Shown: positions 17,835 through 28,005 of the stretch, piece by piece
How positions within the stretch are numbered: the stretch's first letter is position 1
Layout of the letters: each line of letters starts with the position of its first letter
DNA from: Methylomonas fluvii
GTDB lineage: Bacteria > Pseudomonadota > Gammaproteobacteria > Methylococcales > Methylomonadaceae
Assembly (NCBI RefSeq): GCF_014850975.1
Contig: NZ_JACXST010000003.1
Location: 1,638,055-1,702,054 of the forward strand
Reading direction: 5' to 3'
DNA: 64,000 nt
Translations under genes and position numbers: made by a program
Notes under the pieces: model-generated
What the model was told of the DNA's origin: nothing
Database searches by the model: none
Seen by the model: only the letters and a program-made list of their open reading frames with translations

Positions 17835-18197
17835 ATGAGTTTCGAAAAACGAATTCACCGTAGAGTAAAACCTAGAGGCCTGCAGGCCGGCATTATTTTC
17901 AATAGCAGAACACCCCGGGAAATTTCGCTGAATGCGGAAATTCTGGACATCAGCTATAGCGGCATCAGGGTTAAACTTCAAGACCCCATCAGTCCCGATG
18001 TTGCCGGCAAAGTTAAAATCACCATGGTATTGCCTGAATCGGGAACGCCGTTCAGTGTACACGGCATTCTGAAACATCAACATGTCGACTCCGAGTGCGG
18101 TCTGCACTATGTCGACCACGTCGAAGGTTCTATCGACGATCTGATGTTTGAATGCGTGGAACTGGACGACACCACCGTGCTGATCAAAACCGCTTAA
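17835..18197 (+). CDS. PilZ-domain protein (cyclic di-GMP receptor type)
   Basis: A 120-residue single PilZ domain. The N-terminal basic motif KRIHRRVKPRG supplies the RxxxR-type c-di-GMP contact and DISYSGIRV matches the D/NxSxxG motif. These are the two signatures required for ligand binding, so it likely binds c-di-GMP; the HD-GYP protein encoded at 12652 could alter its ligand pool. The target is unknown. AGAGG lies about 11 bases before the ATG. It is convergent with rapA, with 53 bases between. Confidence 0.85.
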   Translation: MSFEKRIHRRVKPRGLQAGIIFNSRTPREISLNAEILDISYSGIRVKLQDPISPDVAGKVKITMVLPESGTPFSVHGILKHQHVDSECGLHYVDHVEGSIDDLMFECVELDDTTVLIKTA

Positions 18198-18250
18198 TCG
18201 TCATCCCGGCACAAAACGGCACCTGCTCGCCGTAAATCGCTGTCGGCAAG

Positions 18251-21013
18251 TTAGCTGGTAATCACAAACCGCACCGCATCCAGCCGCAACTGAGTTTCCT
18301 GTATGCTTTCGTGCGAGAGCATGGTCATTTCCTTGAGTTGCTCTATTTCCTGCTCCTTGATGCCGGGATTGATCTTTTTCAGCCGCACCAGACGTTTGAT
18401 TTCACTGGTTAGCGTGGCAATCATCAGATTACTGCTTTCCGCTATCAACTTCTGCATTTGCGCGCCCGCCAACTGCTCCGCGACTTTGATCATATCCTGA
18501 ATATGCTGGCGTTGACTGTTCAAAAACTGGCTGATTTGCGCCTTATCGAAGCTATCGCCAGTCTCGACCAAGCTGTCGTGGCTAATAACAGCCGTTAGAT
18601 CCTTTTTATTTTGATCGACCAAAACTCGCAGCGGCGTGTGCGGTAAAAACCGGCCAATTTGTAATTCGGCGGGCGCGCTGCATTCCGCAACAAACAACAA
18701 CTCCAGCAGGAATTGACCAGCTTTCAGTTGTGGATGTTTAACCACGCTGACCGCGGCATTGCCGGTCTCGCTGGATAACACCAAATCCATCGCCGACAAC
18801 ACCATAGGATGTTCGGCGGACAGAAATTGCATGTCTTCCCTGGCCAGCGCGATGTCTCGGTTGATGGTTACCGTCAAGCCGTCGTCTTGCAGCATCGGAA
18901 AATGGGCGATGCGCAGATTTTCGCTAGGCCAGAGGATATGGCAATCGCGCGAATGATCTTCGACATCGACGCCATAACAATCGAACATCGCTTCCATAAA
19001 CGGCCACAAACTACCGTCGCGTTCGCCGGCACTGATCTCTTCCACCAGGCGCGCGGCTTCTTGCGGCCGACAAGAATTCAGTTCCAGCAGCAAATCGCGG
19101 CCTTTATGCAATTCCTCTTCAACCTGGCTGTTCAGGGCCTTGGTGTTGGCGATCAAGGCTTCTACTGCCGCCGCATCGCGGCTGAGCAACGCTCTGTCAC
19201 GAGCATCGCCGAGCAACTTCAAGACTTGTGCGGCCCCCGAACAATTATGCCGGAATGCGTCCAAGCCCTCGTCGTACCAGCGGAATAATACGTGCTGAGC
19301 ACTATCGAGCAGATAAGGGATATGAATTTGAATCACATGCTTTTGGCCGATACGATCCAGACGACCGATACGCTGCTGCAACAAATCGGGATTTTCCGGC
19401 AGATCGAACAAAAACAGATGGCGCACGAATTGAAAATTGCGCCCTTCACTGCCAATCTCGGAGCAAATCAACACTTGCGCCCGGCTCTCTTCGTCGGCAA
19501 AAAATGCCGCCGCCCTATCCCGCTCGACGATACTCATGCCTTCATGAAACACCGCGGCGGTATGCCCAACGTGCTGCCGTAACAATTGCTCCAGTTGGAT
19601 CGCAGTTTCCGCACGTTTGCAGATTAATAAGGACTTTTCATCGCCCAAGGCTTTCAACTGCGCAACCAGCCAATGCAGATAAGGGCTGTTGGCTAAGTCC
19701 GCCGTGTCTTCACCTTGCAGCGGATAAGCATGGCGTTGCCGATCCGGAAAGCCCTGCACGGTTTGCCGAGAGTTTCTAAATAAAATCCGGCCGGTGCCAT
19801 GATGATCGAGCAACAATTTGATCAACTCTTCCCGAGCATTGGCTTGGCTGTCGTTAACCTGTTGCAGCAGTTTGTCGACATTGTCCTGTTTTAATAAAAC
19901 TTTCAATTGCTCCTGCTGTCCGGCATCCAACGCTTCGCCGGAAATCAGCAAATTAGCCAGTCGAGCCACCGGCTCAAACTGGCTTTCTTCAATTAAAAAC
20001 TGTTCAAAACTATAAAAACGATCCGGGTCGAGTAAGCGCAAGCGCGCAAAATGGCTTTCCTTACCCAACTGCTCAGGGGTAGCGGTCAACAGAATCAGAC
20101 CGGGGGACGCCAAGGCCAATTGCTCGACAAATAAATAGTCGGCGCTAGGCGCGTCTTCGCTCCATTCCAGATGATGCGCCTCATCGACCACCACCAGATC
20201 CCAACCGGCATCCAAGGCTTGTTGCTGGCGATGCGGAGAATCGGCAAAGAAGCGCTGGCTACACAGCACTAATTGCTCGCTGAGAAACGGGTTCTCGTCG
20301 GGACTGGCAAAGCAGCGGCTTTCGTCGAAAATGCTGAAGCGCAGATTGAAGCGGCGCAGCATCTCCACCAACCATTGATGCAACAGACTTTCCGGTACCA
20401 AAATCAACACACGTTTACTTAAGCCGTTAATCAAGCGATGTTGGATGATTAAACCGGCTTCGATGGTTTTACCCAAACCCACTTCGTCGGCCAGCATAAT
20501 GCGCGGCAAGGCGCGGCTGGCGGCTTGATGGGCGATATACAGCTGATGCGGAATCAGCGAAGCCCGTGCACCCTGCAAACCTTTGGTCGCGGCTTGTTGG
20601 TGCTGTTGCTGGCGCCGCCAGGTTTCGTAGCGCAATAAAAACCAGGCCGTCGGATCGAATTGCCCGGTAAACAAGCGGTCTTGCGGCTTGTTAAATTGAA
20701 TATGATGGTTAAGCTCCATCTCATCAATTTGTTGCAGCTGGCCGTCTTCATCGACTCCAATGTAGGTCAATAAACCATTGTGTTGCTGCACCTGCTGCAC
20801 GCTAATTTTCGCGTAATCCGCCGATTCGATCACATCGCCTTCGTTGAACTGCACCCGGGTCAACGGCGCGTTATCTCTGGCGTACACCCGCCGGTCGCCG
20901 GTCGCTAAAAATAGCACGGTGACGCGGTTAAATTCGGCGTCTATGACCATACCCAAACCGAGTTCCGATTCGGTATTACTAATCCAGCGTTGGCCGGGAA
21001 TAAACTCATTCAT
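18251..21013 (-). CDS. rapA: RNA polymerase-associated SNF2-type ATPase RapA
   Basis: A 920-residue protein that binds RNA polymerase and recycles it after transcription by ATP-driven translocation. The N-terminal Tudor-like domains start with FIPGQRWISNTESELGLG, the RapA-specific signature. The SNF2 ATPase has MLADEVGLGKTIEAG (Walker A) and VVVDEAHHLEW (DEAH), with TATPEQLG. The helicase C lobe has SEIGSEGRNFQF and QQRIGRLDRIGQ. Length is slightly under E. coli RapA (968). It is a single gene with its own upstream region (21014-21211), which it shares with the divergent Nudix gene. Confidence 0.96.
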   Translation of the reverse strand: MNEFIPGQRWISNTESELGLGMVIDAEFNRVTVLFLATGDRRVYARDNAPLTRVQFNEGDVIESADYAKISVQQVQQHNGLLTYIGVDEDGQLQQIDEMELNHHIQFNKPQDRLFTGQFDPTAWFLLRYETWRRQQQHQQAATKGLQGARASLIPHQLYIAHQAASRALPRIMLADEVGLGKTIEAGLIIQHRLINGLSKRVLILVPESLLHQWLVEMLRRFNLRFSIFDESRCFASPDENPFLSEQLVLCSQRFFADSPHRQQQALDAGWDLVVVDEAHHLEWSEDAPSADYLFVEQLALASPGLILLTATPEQLGKESHFARLRLLDPDRFYSFEQFLIEESQFEPVARLANLLISGEALDAGQQEQLKVLLKQDNVDKLLQQVNDSQANAREELIKLLLDHHGTGRILFRNSRQTVQGFPDRQRHAYPLQGEDTADLANSPYLHWLVAQLKALGDEKSLLICKRAETAIQLEQLLRQHVGHTAAVFHEGMSIVERDRAAAFFADEESRAQVLICSEIGSEGRNFQFVRHLFLFDLPENPDLLQQRIGRLDRIGQKHVIQIHIPYLLDSAQHVLFRWYDEGLDAFRHNCSGAAQVLKLLGDARDRALLSRDAAAVEALIANTKALNSQVEEELHKGRDLLLELNSCRPQEAARLVEEISAGERDGSLWPFMEAMFDCYGVDVEDHSRDCHILWPSENLRIAHFPMLQDDGLTVTINRDIALAREDMQFLSAEHPMVLSAMDLVLSSETGNAAVSVVKHPQLKAGQFLLELLFVAECSAPAELQIGRFLPHTPLRVLVDQNKKDLTAVISHDSLVETGDSFDKAQISQFLNSQRQHIQDMIKVAEQLAGAQMQKLIAESSNLMIATLTSEIKRLVRLKKINPGIKEQEIEQLKEMTMLSHESIQETQLRLDAVRFVITS

Positions 21014-21211
21014 GTTTTGATTCTTGGAAATTTGATTCGACTTTAAAAGCGCCGTGTAAAGCGGCCGGGATGATATGCAAAGCAGATTAATTCATGATTA
21101 ATTGGTCGCGGAAAAAGCATCGAGAATTTCAGAAACGCTTGAAAACATGGTTAAATTTAGCAGAACGCTCATATTTTCAATGCGCTAAAACTCATCATTT
21201 TCAGGAATGCC

Positions 21212-21649
21212 ATGGCAAAGCCCGTCACCCCCTTGTTAGCCGCCGATATTTTGATCGAATTGATCGACCATCCACAGCGCCCCTTCGTGTTGATAGAGCG
21301 AAAATATCCACCCTATGGCTGGGCTGTGCCCGGCGGGTTTGTCGATGTCGGCGAAACGCTTGAGCACGCGGCCATCCGCGAAGCCAAGGAAGAAACCTGT
21401 CTGGATGTGGAACTAACCGTACTGCTGGGCCTTTACTCCAATCCGCAACGCGACCCACGCAACCACACAGTCACCGCCGTCTACCTGGCGCAAGCGCATG
21501 GCACCCCGATGGCGGCCGACGATGCTAAAAACTTTGGTTTATTCAACTTCGACAATCTGCCCAGCCTGTTGGCGTTCGATCACGCTCAGGTTATCGCGGA
21601 TTACCGGCATTATAAACTGACTGGCGAGGTAACGCCGCTAAGAATATAA
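21212..21649 (+). CDS. Nudix hydrolase
   Basis: A 145-residue Nudix-fold protein of the type that hydrolyses nucleoside diphosphates linked to another group. The Nudix box reads [20 protein letters not shown] followed by ETCLDV. All acidic metal ligands and the REAKEE core are present, but the near-terminal glycine of the GX5EX7REUXEEXGU consensus is cysteine. The N-terminal AADILIEL and [17 protein letters not shown] are common in ADP-ribose pyrophosphatase-like members. The substrate cannot be told. It is convergent with dapB, 44 bases apart; that gap includes a short AAGGC/GCCTT hairpin. Confidence 0.88.
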   Translation: MAKPVTPLLAADILIELIDHPQRPFVLIERKYPPYGWAVPGGFVDVGETLEHAAIREAKEETCLDVELTVLLGLYSNPQRDPRNHTVTAVYLAQAHGTPMAADDAKNFGLFNFDNLPSLLAFDHAQVIADYRHYKLTGEVTPLRI

Positions 21650-21693
21650 GCCTTAGCTGATTCAGCGGCGTGCAGACAAGATTTAAGGCCTGA

Positions 21694-22503
<810 letters not shown>

Positions 22504-23643
22504 TTATCCCGTCAACTTGTCGAAGAAGTTTTTAACGCCATCCATCCAGCCATGCTCTTGCGGACTGTGGTGTTTGCCGCCGCCGGATAAGGATTCGCCC
22601 AACTTCTCAATCATGGCTTTTTGATCTTTGGTCAGATGTACCGGGGTTTCCAGTTGCACCTTGCACAACAGATCACCGACCGCGCCGCCCCTAACCGGTT
22701 TCACACCTTTGCCGCGCAAACGGAACATGCGTCCGGTTTGAGTTTCCGGTGGAATTTTCAACATCACCTTGCCGTCCAGCGTAGGTACTTCCAGCTCACC
22801 ACCCAAACAAGCCATCGGGAAACTGATTGGCACTTCGCAGTAAAGATTCGCACCATCGCGGGTGAAGATCGGATGATCCTTGACCTGCACTTGTACGTAT
22901 AAATCCCCGGCTGGTCCGCCGTTCGCACCGGCTTCGCCTTCACCGGCCAAACGAATCCGGTCACCGGTATCCACACCGGCCGGCACTTTGACGTTGAGGG
23001 TTTTGGTTTCCTGTACGCGGCCTTGACCGTAACATTTCGGGCAAGGATCCTTGATTTGTTTGCCGGTACCCCGACAAGTCGGACAGGTTTGTTGTACCGA
23101 AAAAAAACCTTGTTGCATCCTGACTTGGCCGTGACCATGACAGGTATTACAGGTGACCGGGCTGCTGCCTTTTTTAGCGCCGCTGCCGTTACACTCAACG
23201 CAAGCCACCAATACCGGCACTTTGACGGTCGCTTCAGTACCGCCCACCGCTTCTTCCAGGGTCAGTTCAAGGTTGTAGCGCAAATCGGCACCGCGTTGCA
23301 CGCTGCTGCGCTGCTGCCGACCGCCACCGAAAATATCGCCGAATACATCGCCGAAAATATCGCTAAAATTCTCTGCGCCGCTAAACCCACCGCGACCGCC
23401 GCCCATCGACGAATCGACGCCGGCATGGCCGAATTGATCGTAAGCGGCACGCTTTTTGGGGTCGGACAGCACCTCGTAAGCTTCCTTGACCAGTTTGAAT
23501 TTCTTCTCCGCTTCTTCCGGATTATCGTTATTTCTGTCGGGATGAAATTTCATCGCCATCTTGCGATAGCTCTTCTTGATCTCGGCTTCGCTCGCGTTGC
23601 GATCCAGTTCCAGCAGTTTGTAAAAGTCTTCTTTTGCGGCCAT
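22504..23643 (-). CDS. dnaJ: Chaperone protein DnaJ
   Basis: A 379-residue Hsp40 co-chaperone that stimulates DnaK ATPase and delivers substrates. The J domain (1-70) has the HPD motif in [14 protein letters not shown] Gly/Phe-rich region follows ([19 protein letters not shown]). The zinc domain has four CxxCxGxG modules: [24 protein letters not shown] and CPKCYGQG. Two C-terminal substrate-binding beta domains complete it. It is separated from dnaK by about 1.67 kb of accessory genes, although in most relatives the two genes are adjacent. Confidence 0.97.
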   Translation of the reverse strand: MAAKEDFYKLLELDRNASEAEIKKSYRKMAMKFHPDRNNDNPEEAEKKFKLVKEAYEVLSDPKKRAAYDQFGHAGVDSSMGGGRGGFSGAENFSDIFGDVFGDIFGGGRQQRSSVQRGADLRYNLELTLEEAVGGTEATVKVPVLVACVECNGSGAKKGSSPVTCNTCHGHGQVRMQQGFFSVQQTCPTCRGTGKQIKDPCPKCYGQGRVQETKTLNVKVPAGVDTGDRIRLAGEGEAGANGGPAGDLYVQVQVKDHPIFTRDGANLYCEVPISFPMACLGGELEVPTLDGKVMLKIPPETQTGRMFRLRGKGVKPVRGGAVGDLLCKVQLETPVHLTKDQKAMIEKLGESLSGGGKHHSPQEHGWMDGVKNFFDKLTG

Positions 23644-23685
23644 TTAAATGTCTTCGGTATTATTATTCAGTGTTGATATATTCAG

Positions 23686-23979
23686 TTATAACCGACCCAA
23701 CCAATAATCGGGCCTTCTTTTCTTATGCGAAACCGCCAAAACTTGTACACCTGCATGAGTGTCCCTAAAGATAATTTTATAAGGAAATTTAAGTAGGGAA
23801 ACCACTCGGATATTAGGTTTTCGCTCAACTCGATAACGTCCGGGCATATTGGCGACGCTAATCATAAAACTCTCAAACTCCGCCAAATAGGCAACACCTA
23901 AACCTGGCTGCCTTGATTCGTAAAATCCGATAATTTCTAAATGTTCATGCTGAGCGCCAGGGTGAAATCGATAGTTCAT
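23686..23979 (-). CDS. ParE/RelE-family toxin
   Basis: A 97-residue RelE/ParE superfamily protein: AQHEHLEIIGFYESRQPGLG, FESFMISVANMPGRYRVE, RVVSLLKFPYKIIFRD and QVLAVSHKKRRPDYWLGRL. The ending HKKRRPDYW is typical of ParE-type toxins that act on gyrase. It overlaps the upstream antitoxin gene by four bases, the usual type II toxin-antitoxin layout. The pair sits in the insert between dnaK and dnaJ. Confidence 0.88.
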   Translation of the reverse strand: MNYRFHPGAQHEHLEIIGFYESRQPGLGVAYLAEFESFMISVANMPGRYRVERKPNIRVVSLLKFPYKIIFRDTHAGVQVLAVSHKKRRPDYWLGRL

Positions 23980-24200
23980 TTCAACAATAACCGCGCTTTA
24001 GCGCTGACTTCCTCCGCTGAAATTAATTCGACCAAACCTTGATCTATTTCATCGGCACGTCGTTGAGCTTCGTCTAGCCAAGCTTCATGCAATTCAGCAT
24101 CGGAGAGGTTTTCTAAGCTTAACAGTAAATTATGAGCAAGTTTAGCGCGTTCCGCCGCTGGAAGATGAAGGGCTTCGCGTTCGATTACTGTGCTATCCAT
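23976..24200 (-). CDS. Addiction-module antitoxin (PF09720-like)
   Basis: A 74-residue protein of the unstable antitoxin/addiction-module component family: EALHLPAAERAKLAHNLLLS at the start, then LSDAELHEAWLDEAQRRADE and a variable C-terminus around ELISAEEVSAKAR. These antitoxins neutralise the ParE/RelE toxin encoded just downstream and usually repress their own promoter. The stop overlaps the toxin start (ATGA). Confidence 0.85.
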   Translation of the reverse strand: MDSTVIEREALHLPAAERAKLAHNLLLSLENLSDAELHEAWLDEAQRRADEIDQGLVELISAEEVSAKARLLLK

Positions 24201-24236
24201 AATTCTTACCTCAAAAAATACCTTGGAAGGTTGTAT

Positions 24237-24422
24237 TCAAACAAACACGCAATCAAATTGTTTTTCGACTTCCTCGTGCGGAACAATCCCTTCGATTTCT
24301 GCCCTAGTGATTCCTTGCCGAATTTTAGCCATGACATAAAGATGATATTGAATATCTTCATAGCCGCTTTCTTCGGGCAATCTATTAAGTAATTCTTTGA
24401 CTTCCCTAACAGCAGTTTGCAT
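24237..24422 (-). CDS. Orphan antitoxin-like small protein
   Basis: A 61-residue protein: VKELLNRLPEESGYEDIQYH, LYVMAKIRQGITRAEIEGIV and PHEEVEKQF. This composition and the closing HEEV motif match small antitoxin-type proteins usually encoded ahead of a RelE toxin. No matching toxin follows directly: the next gene on the strand is the PF09720-type antitoxin, 36 bases on. It may be an orphan or a second antitoxin for the same locus. Confidence 0.65.
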   Translation of the reverse strand: MQTAVREVKELLNRLPEESGYEDIQYHLYVMAKIRQGITRAEIEGIVPHEEVEKQFDCVFV

Positions 24423-24431
24423 ATCTACCTC

Positions 24432-24461
24432 GGAAAAACAAAAAGGTACGCGGTGCGTACC
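24432..24461 (-). terminator. Rho-independent terminator
   Basis: On the minus strand GGTACGC/GCGTACC (7-bp perfect stem, three-base loop, 24445-24461) is followed by TTTTTGTTTTT. It lies 16 bases past the stop of the unknown 240-residue gene and so ends that transcript before the toxin-antitoxin genes. Confidence 0.75.
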
Positions 24462-24477
24462 CTACATGGCTACAAAA

Positions 24478-25200
24478 TTATTTCTGACTCAATGCAATGA
24501 GATTAGAAATTGCTCCACCGATCTGAGGCAGCCCCGTTGCTATTGTCATGGCATCAGCTAGCAAACCTATTGTATCTATAATTTTCTGCCCAATTTTCGT
24601 CTCCTTAATTGATTTCTTATATTTTGAATCAAAAAAAGAGTGCCCTACCAATATCTCTATGGAGTCAAATAACCCCGTGGTTCCAGTTAGCTTATATTCG
24701 TCTATAGCAGCGATCAAACCTCTAAGATTTCTTGATAAATATTTTTTAACTTCAAAATCAATTTCTGAAGCCAACAACTCATTTAAAATATCATTCAGAT
24801 CATTCCTTGATTGCTCTAACACTTCATATTCCACGGATTTCGCATTTGAAAGCATTTGTAACATCCTAGCCTGCATCCGTAAATAATTAAGCGAATGACC
24901 ATCAATGTGAGCAATAAAAGTATCCCACTCTCCTTGCAAGTGCTGATTCATAAATGCAGCCTTTACTTGAGATGTCCAATGCTCACAGGTACTGGCTTCA
25001 TCTGGATACGCTTCTCGAATTTCGGTTTCTACAATTGCGACTAGTTCCATAACCTTTCCCAGTCTACCCAGTAATTGAGGACTTGCTACTGGCGCATCTA
25101 ATAACTCCGACCAGGCATCCCTACATACTTTATTAGCAGGAATTTTTTTACCTTGTTCAAGCAAGTTTAGTAGTCGGAATCCTGGGTTATCAAAATCCAT
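24478..25200 (-). CDS. Unknown 240-residue helical protein with hydrophobic tail
   Basis: I do not recognise a family. The protein is almost all helical, with no signal peptide. The last 35 residues (IIDTIGLLADAMTIATGLPQ onward) form a hydrophobic, glycine-containing stretch that could insert in a membrane. The middle (about 110-160) is rich in Asn, Ser, Glu and Leu and may be coiled-coil. Its DNA is visibly richer in A and T than the flanking dnaK and dnaJ, which suggests recent acquisition. It sits with toxin-antitoxin genes in an insert within the heat-shock cluster and has its own terminator. A defence or stress role is only a guess from neighbours. Confidence 0.6.
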   Translation of the reverse strand: MDFDNPGFRLLNLLEQGKKIPANKVCRDAWSELLDAPVASPQLLGRLGKVMELVAIVETEIREAYPDEASTCEHWTSQVKAAFMNQHLQGEWDTFIAHIDGHSLNYLRMQARMLQMLSNAKSVEYEVLEQSRNDLNDILNELLASEIDFEVKKYLSRNLRGLIAAIDEYKLTGTTGLFDSIEILVGHSFFDSKYKKSIKETKIGQKIIDTIGLLADAMTIATGLPQIGGAISNLIALSQK

Positions 25201-25263
25201 ATGAACTCAGCTCTTTAGAAAATATGTGACGATAGCTGCCAGAGACGCCGCTACTTGATAGAC

Positions 25264-25291
25264 AAAAAGGCGGATGGCTCTCGCCCCCGCC
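25264..25291 (-). terminator. Rho-independent terminator after dnaK
   Basis: On the minus strand GGCGG...CCGCC (13-base loop) is followed by TTTTT about 20 bases past the dnaK stop. It ends the hrcA-grpE-dnaK transcript before the inserted accessory genes. Confidence 0.6.
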
Positions 25292-25310
25292 CTATGCCCC
25301 ACTTACTTAT

Positions 25311-27245
25311 TTATTTCTTATCGTCCTTAACCTCTTCAAACTCCGCATCGACTACATTGTGATCGTGCTCCGCAGCCGCTTCAGATGCGCCGGCCGCATG
25401 TCCAGCCTCGGCACCACCTTCCGCACCTTTCTGTGCGTAAACGCGCTCGGCCAATTTACCGGACAACTCGGTCAAGGCATGGGTTTTTGCTTCAATCGCG
25501 TCTTTATCGTCGGACTTAAGCACTGCTTGCAGGTCTTTGATCGCCGATTCGATGGCCGATTTTTCGTCGCCGGCTACTTGATCGCCCAATTCTTTCAGCG
25601 ATTTTTCGGTGGCGTGGATCATGCCTTCCGCTGAGTTACGGGCCGAAACCAATTCTTTCAGTTTCCGGTCTTCGTCGGCGTGTGCTTCGGCGTCCTTGAT
25701 CATGCGTTCGACTTCGTCGTCCGACAAACCGCTGGAGGCTTTAATCACAATGGATTGCTTTTTACCGGTAGCTTTGTCTTTCGCCGAGACGTTCAAGATA
25801 CCGTTAGCATCAATATCGAACGACACTTCAATTTGCGGAATACCGCGCGGTGCCGGTGGAATGTCCTGCAAATCAAAACGACCCAGCGATTTATTGCCGG
25901 CAGCCACTTCCCGCTCGCCCTGCAATACATGCACGGTCACCGCGGTTTGGTTATCATCCGCAGTCGAGAAGGTTTGCGAGGCATTGGTTGGGATCGTGGT
26001 GTTTTTCTCGATCAATTTCGTCATCACCCCACCCAAGGTTTCGATACCCAAAGATAGAGGTGTTACGTCCAACAACAACACATCTTTAACGTCGCCGCCC
26101 AATACACCGGCTTGAATCGCCGCACCCAACGCAACCGCCTCATCAGGGTTAACGTCTTTACGCGGCTCTTTGCCGAACAATTCTTTAACGAACGCTTGCA
26201 CTTTCGGCATGCGGGTTTGACCGCCAACTAGAATCACATCGTTGATTTTAGATGTCGAAATACCGGCGTCTTTAATCGCTTGCAAGCAAGGTCCTTTGGT
26301 CCGTTCGATCAGCTCGTCAACCAGCGACTCCAATTTGGCGCGGGTCAGTTTGACGTTCAAATGCTTCGGACCCGAGGCATCGGCGGTGATATACGGCAGA
26401 TTGATGTCGGTTTGCTCGGCCGAAGACAATTCGATTTTAGCTTTCTCAGCGGCTTCTTTCAGACGTTGCAGCGCCAACGGATCGTTGTGCAGATCAATGC
26501 CGCTGTCGCGTTTAAACTCACCTGCCAAAAATTCGATAATGCGCGAGTCGAAATCTTCACCGCCCAGGAAGGTATCGCCGTTGGTGGCCAATACTTCGAA
26601 TTGGTGCTCGCCTTCGATTTCGGCGATTTCGATGATGGAAATATCGAAAGTACCGCCGCCCAAGTCATAGACCGCAATGGTGGTGTCACCTTTCGGTTTA
26701 TCCATACCGAACGCCAACGCCGCCGCAGTCGGCTCGTTGATGATGCGTTTGACGTCCAGACCGGCGATACGGCCGGCGTCTTTGGTGGCTTGACGTTGCG
26801 AGTCGTTGAAGTAAGCCGGTACGGTGATAACCGCTTCGGTGACTTCTTCGCCCAGGAACGCTTCAGCGTCTTTTTTCAGTTTCATCAACACACGTGACGA
26901 TACTTCGGGCGGCGCCATTTTTTTACCGTGGCATTCCACCCAGGCGTCGCCGTTGTTGGCTTCCATAATTTTGTAAGGCACCATTTTGATGTCTTTTTGT
27001 ACCGCATCTTCTTTAAAGCGGCGGCCGATCAAGCGTTTGATCGCGAACAAAGTGTTTTCAGGGTTGGTCACCGCCTGACGTTTGGCGGACTGGCCGACCA
27101 ACACTTCGTTGTCGCCGGTGAAGGCGATGATGGAAGGCGTGGTGCGCGCGCCTTCGCTGTTTTCGATAACCCGCGCGGTGCCATTTTCCAGGACTGCGAC
27201 GCAGGAGTTGGTGGTTCCTAAATCGATGCCGATCATTTTGCCCAT
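25311..27245 (-). CDS. dnaK: Chaperone protein DnaK (Hsp70)
   Basis: A 644-residue Hsp70 that binds unfolded segments in an ATP cycle with DnaJ and GrpE. The N-terminal ATPase shows [43 protein letters not shown] and [14 protein letters not shown]. The linker is [19 protein letters not shown]. The substrate domain and lid follow, with the standard C-terminal EEVKDDKK. It is the third gene of hrcA-grpE-dnaK, 71 bases after grpE. Confidence 0.98.
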   Translation of the reverse strand: MGKMIGIDLGTTNSCVAVLENGTARVIENSEGARTTPSIIAFTGDNEVLVGQSAKRQAVTNPENTLFAIKRLIGRRFKEDAVQKDIKMVPYKIMEANNGDAWVECHGKKMAPPEVSSRVLMKLKKDAEAFLGEEVTEAVITVPAYFNDSQRQATKDAGRIAGLDVKRIINEPTAAALAFGMDKPKGDTTIAVYDLGGGTFDISIIEIAEIEGEHQFEVLATNGDTFLGGEDFDSRIIEFLAGEFKRDSGIDLHNDPLALQRLKEAAEKAKIELSSAEQTDINLPYITADASGPKHLNVKLTRAKLESLVDELIERTKGPCLQAIKDAGISTSKINDVILVGGQTRMPKVQAFVKELFGKEPRKDVNPDEAVALGAAIQAGVLGGDVKDVLLLDVTPLSLGIETLGGVMTKLIEKNTTIPTNASQTFSTADDNQTAVTVHVLQGEREVAAGNKSLGRFDLQDIPPAPRGIPQIEVSFDIDANGILNVSAKDKATGKKQSIVIKASSGLSDDEVERMIKDAEAHADEDRKLKELVSARNSAEGMIHATEKSLKELGDQVAGDEKSAIESAIKDLQAVLKSDDKDAIEAKTHALTELSGKLAERVYAQKGAEGGAEAGHAAGASEAAAEHDHNVVDAEFEEVKDDKK

Positions 27246-27316
27246 TGATATTCTCCAGACTTGAATTGGTAATAAATTAAAAAGTTGTTAGCGATATGCG
27301 GTTGATCGTCTTAATT

Positions 27317-27955
27317 TCAAGCCTGCTCATCGATTTTTGCGCTATCGGCCGGTTTGTCGTCGGCTTTCGCCACCACTACCATGGCAGGACGCAATAAACG
27401 GCCGTTCAATACATAACCCTTTTGGAAGACGTTTAATACGGTATTGGGTTGGGCGGTGGCACTTGGCTGCATGACCATCGCTTGGTGCAATTCCGGATTG
27501 AACGCTTGACCGATAGGGTCGACGGTTTCGATATTAAACTTGGCAAATACCGACTCAAATTGTTTGATGGTCAATTCGCTGCCTTCGCGCAATTTGACTA
27601 TCTCCGGACTATCGCCGGTTGCCGCTTGCAGGCCTAATTCCAAACTATCCAGAACACTCAGCAATTCTTTCGCAAATTTCGCCAGACCGTATTTGCGTTC
27701 GTCGTCCAAGTCTTTTTGCACACGTTTTTTTAAATTTTCCATCTCAGCCATGGTGCGGATGGCTTTATCCAGATTGGCGGCAGCCTGTTGCTGGGCTTGC
27801 TCCAATTGTTCCTGCAAAGCTTCCACAGTGACTGCGGCGGCACCAGAGGCTTCGGTTGGCTGTTCGTCCGCGTCGATTGGCTTGGTTTGTTCCAAAACTT
27901 CGGCGATCAAATCGCTATCCGATTGTGGTTCGTGGCTAGATTGCTGATGACTCAT
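27317..27955 (-). CDS. grpE: Nucleotide exchange factor GrpE
   Basis: A 212-residue DnaK nucleotide-exchange factor. A low-complexity acidic N-terminus leads to a long coiled coil (about 50-95, AEMENLKKRVQKDLDDERKY) and the beta-domain with FNPELHQAMVMQPS, NTVLNVFQKGYVLNGRLLRP and AMVVVA, the GrpE signature. GGAGTAAG lies just before the ATG. It is second in the heat-shock operon. Confidence 0.97.
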   Translation of the reverse strand: MSHQQSSHEPQSDSDLIAEVLEQTKPIDADEQPTEASGAAAVTVEALQEQLEQAQQQAAANLDKAIRTMAEMENLKKRVQKDLDDERKYGLAKFAKELLSVLDSLELGLQAATGDSPEIVKLREGSELTIKQFESVFAKFNIETVDPIGQAFNPELHQAMVMQPSATAQPNTVLNVFQKGYVLNGRLLRPAMVVVAKADDKPADSAKIDEQA

Positions 27956-28005
27956 TACTTACTCCATGGTTCTAAATTTTTTGGTTGGCCTAACGATAGG
28001 GCCAT

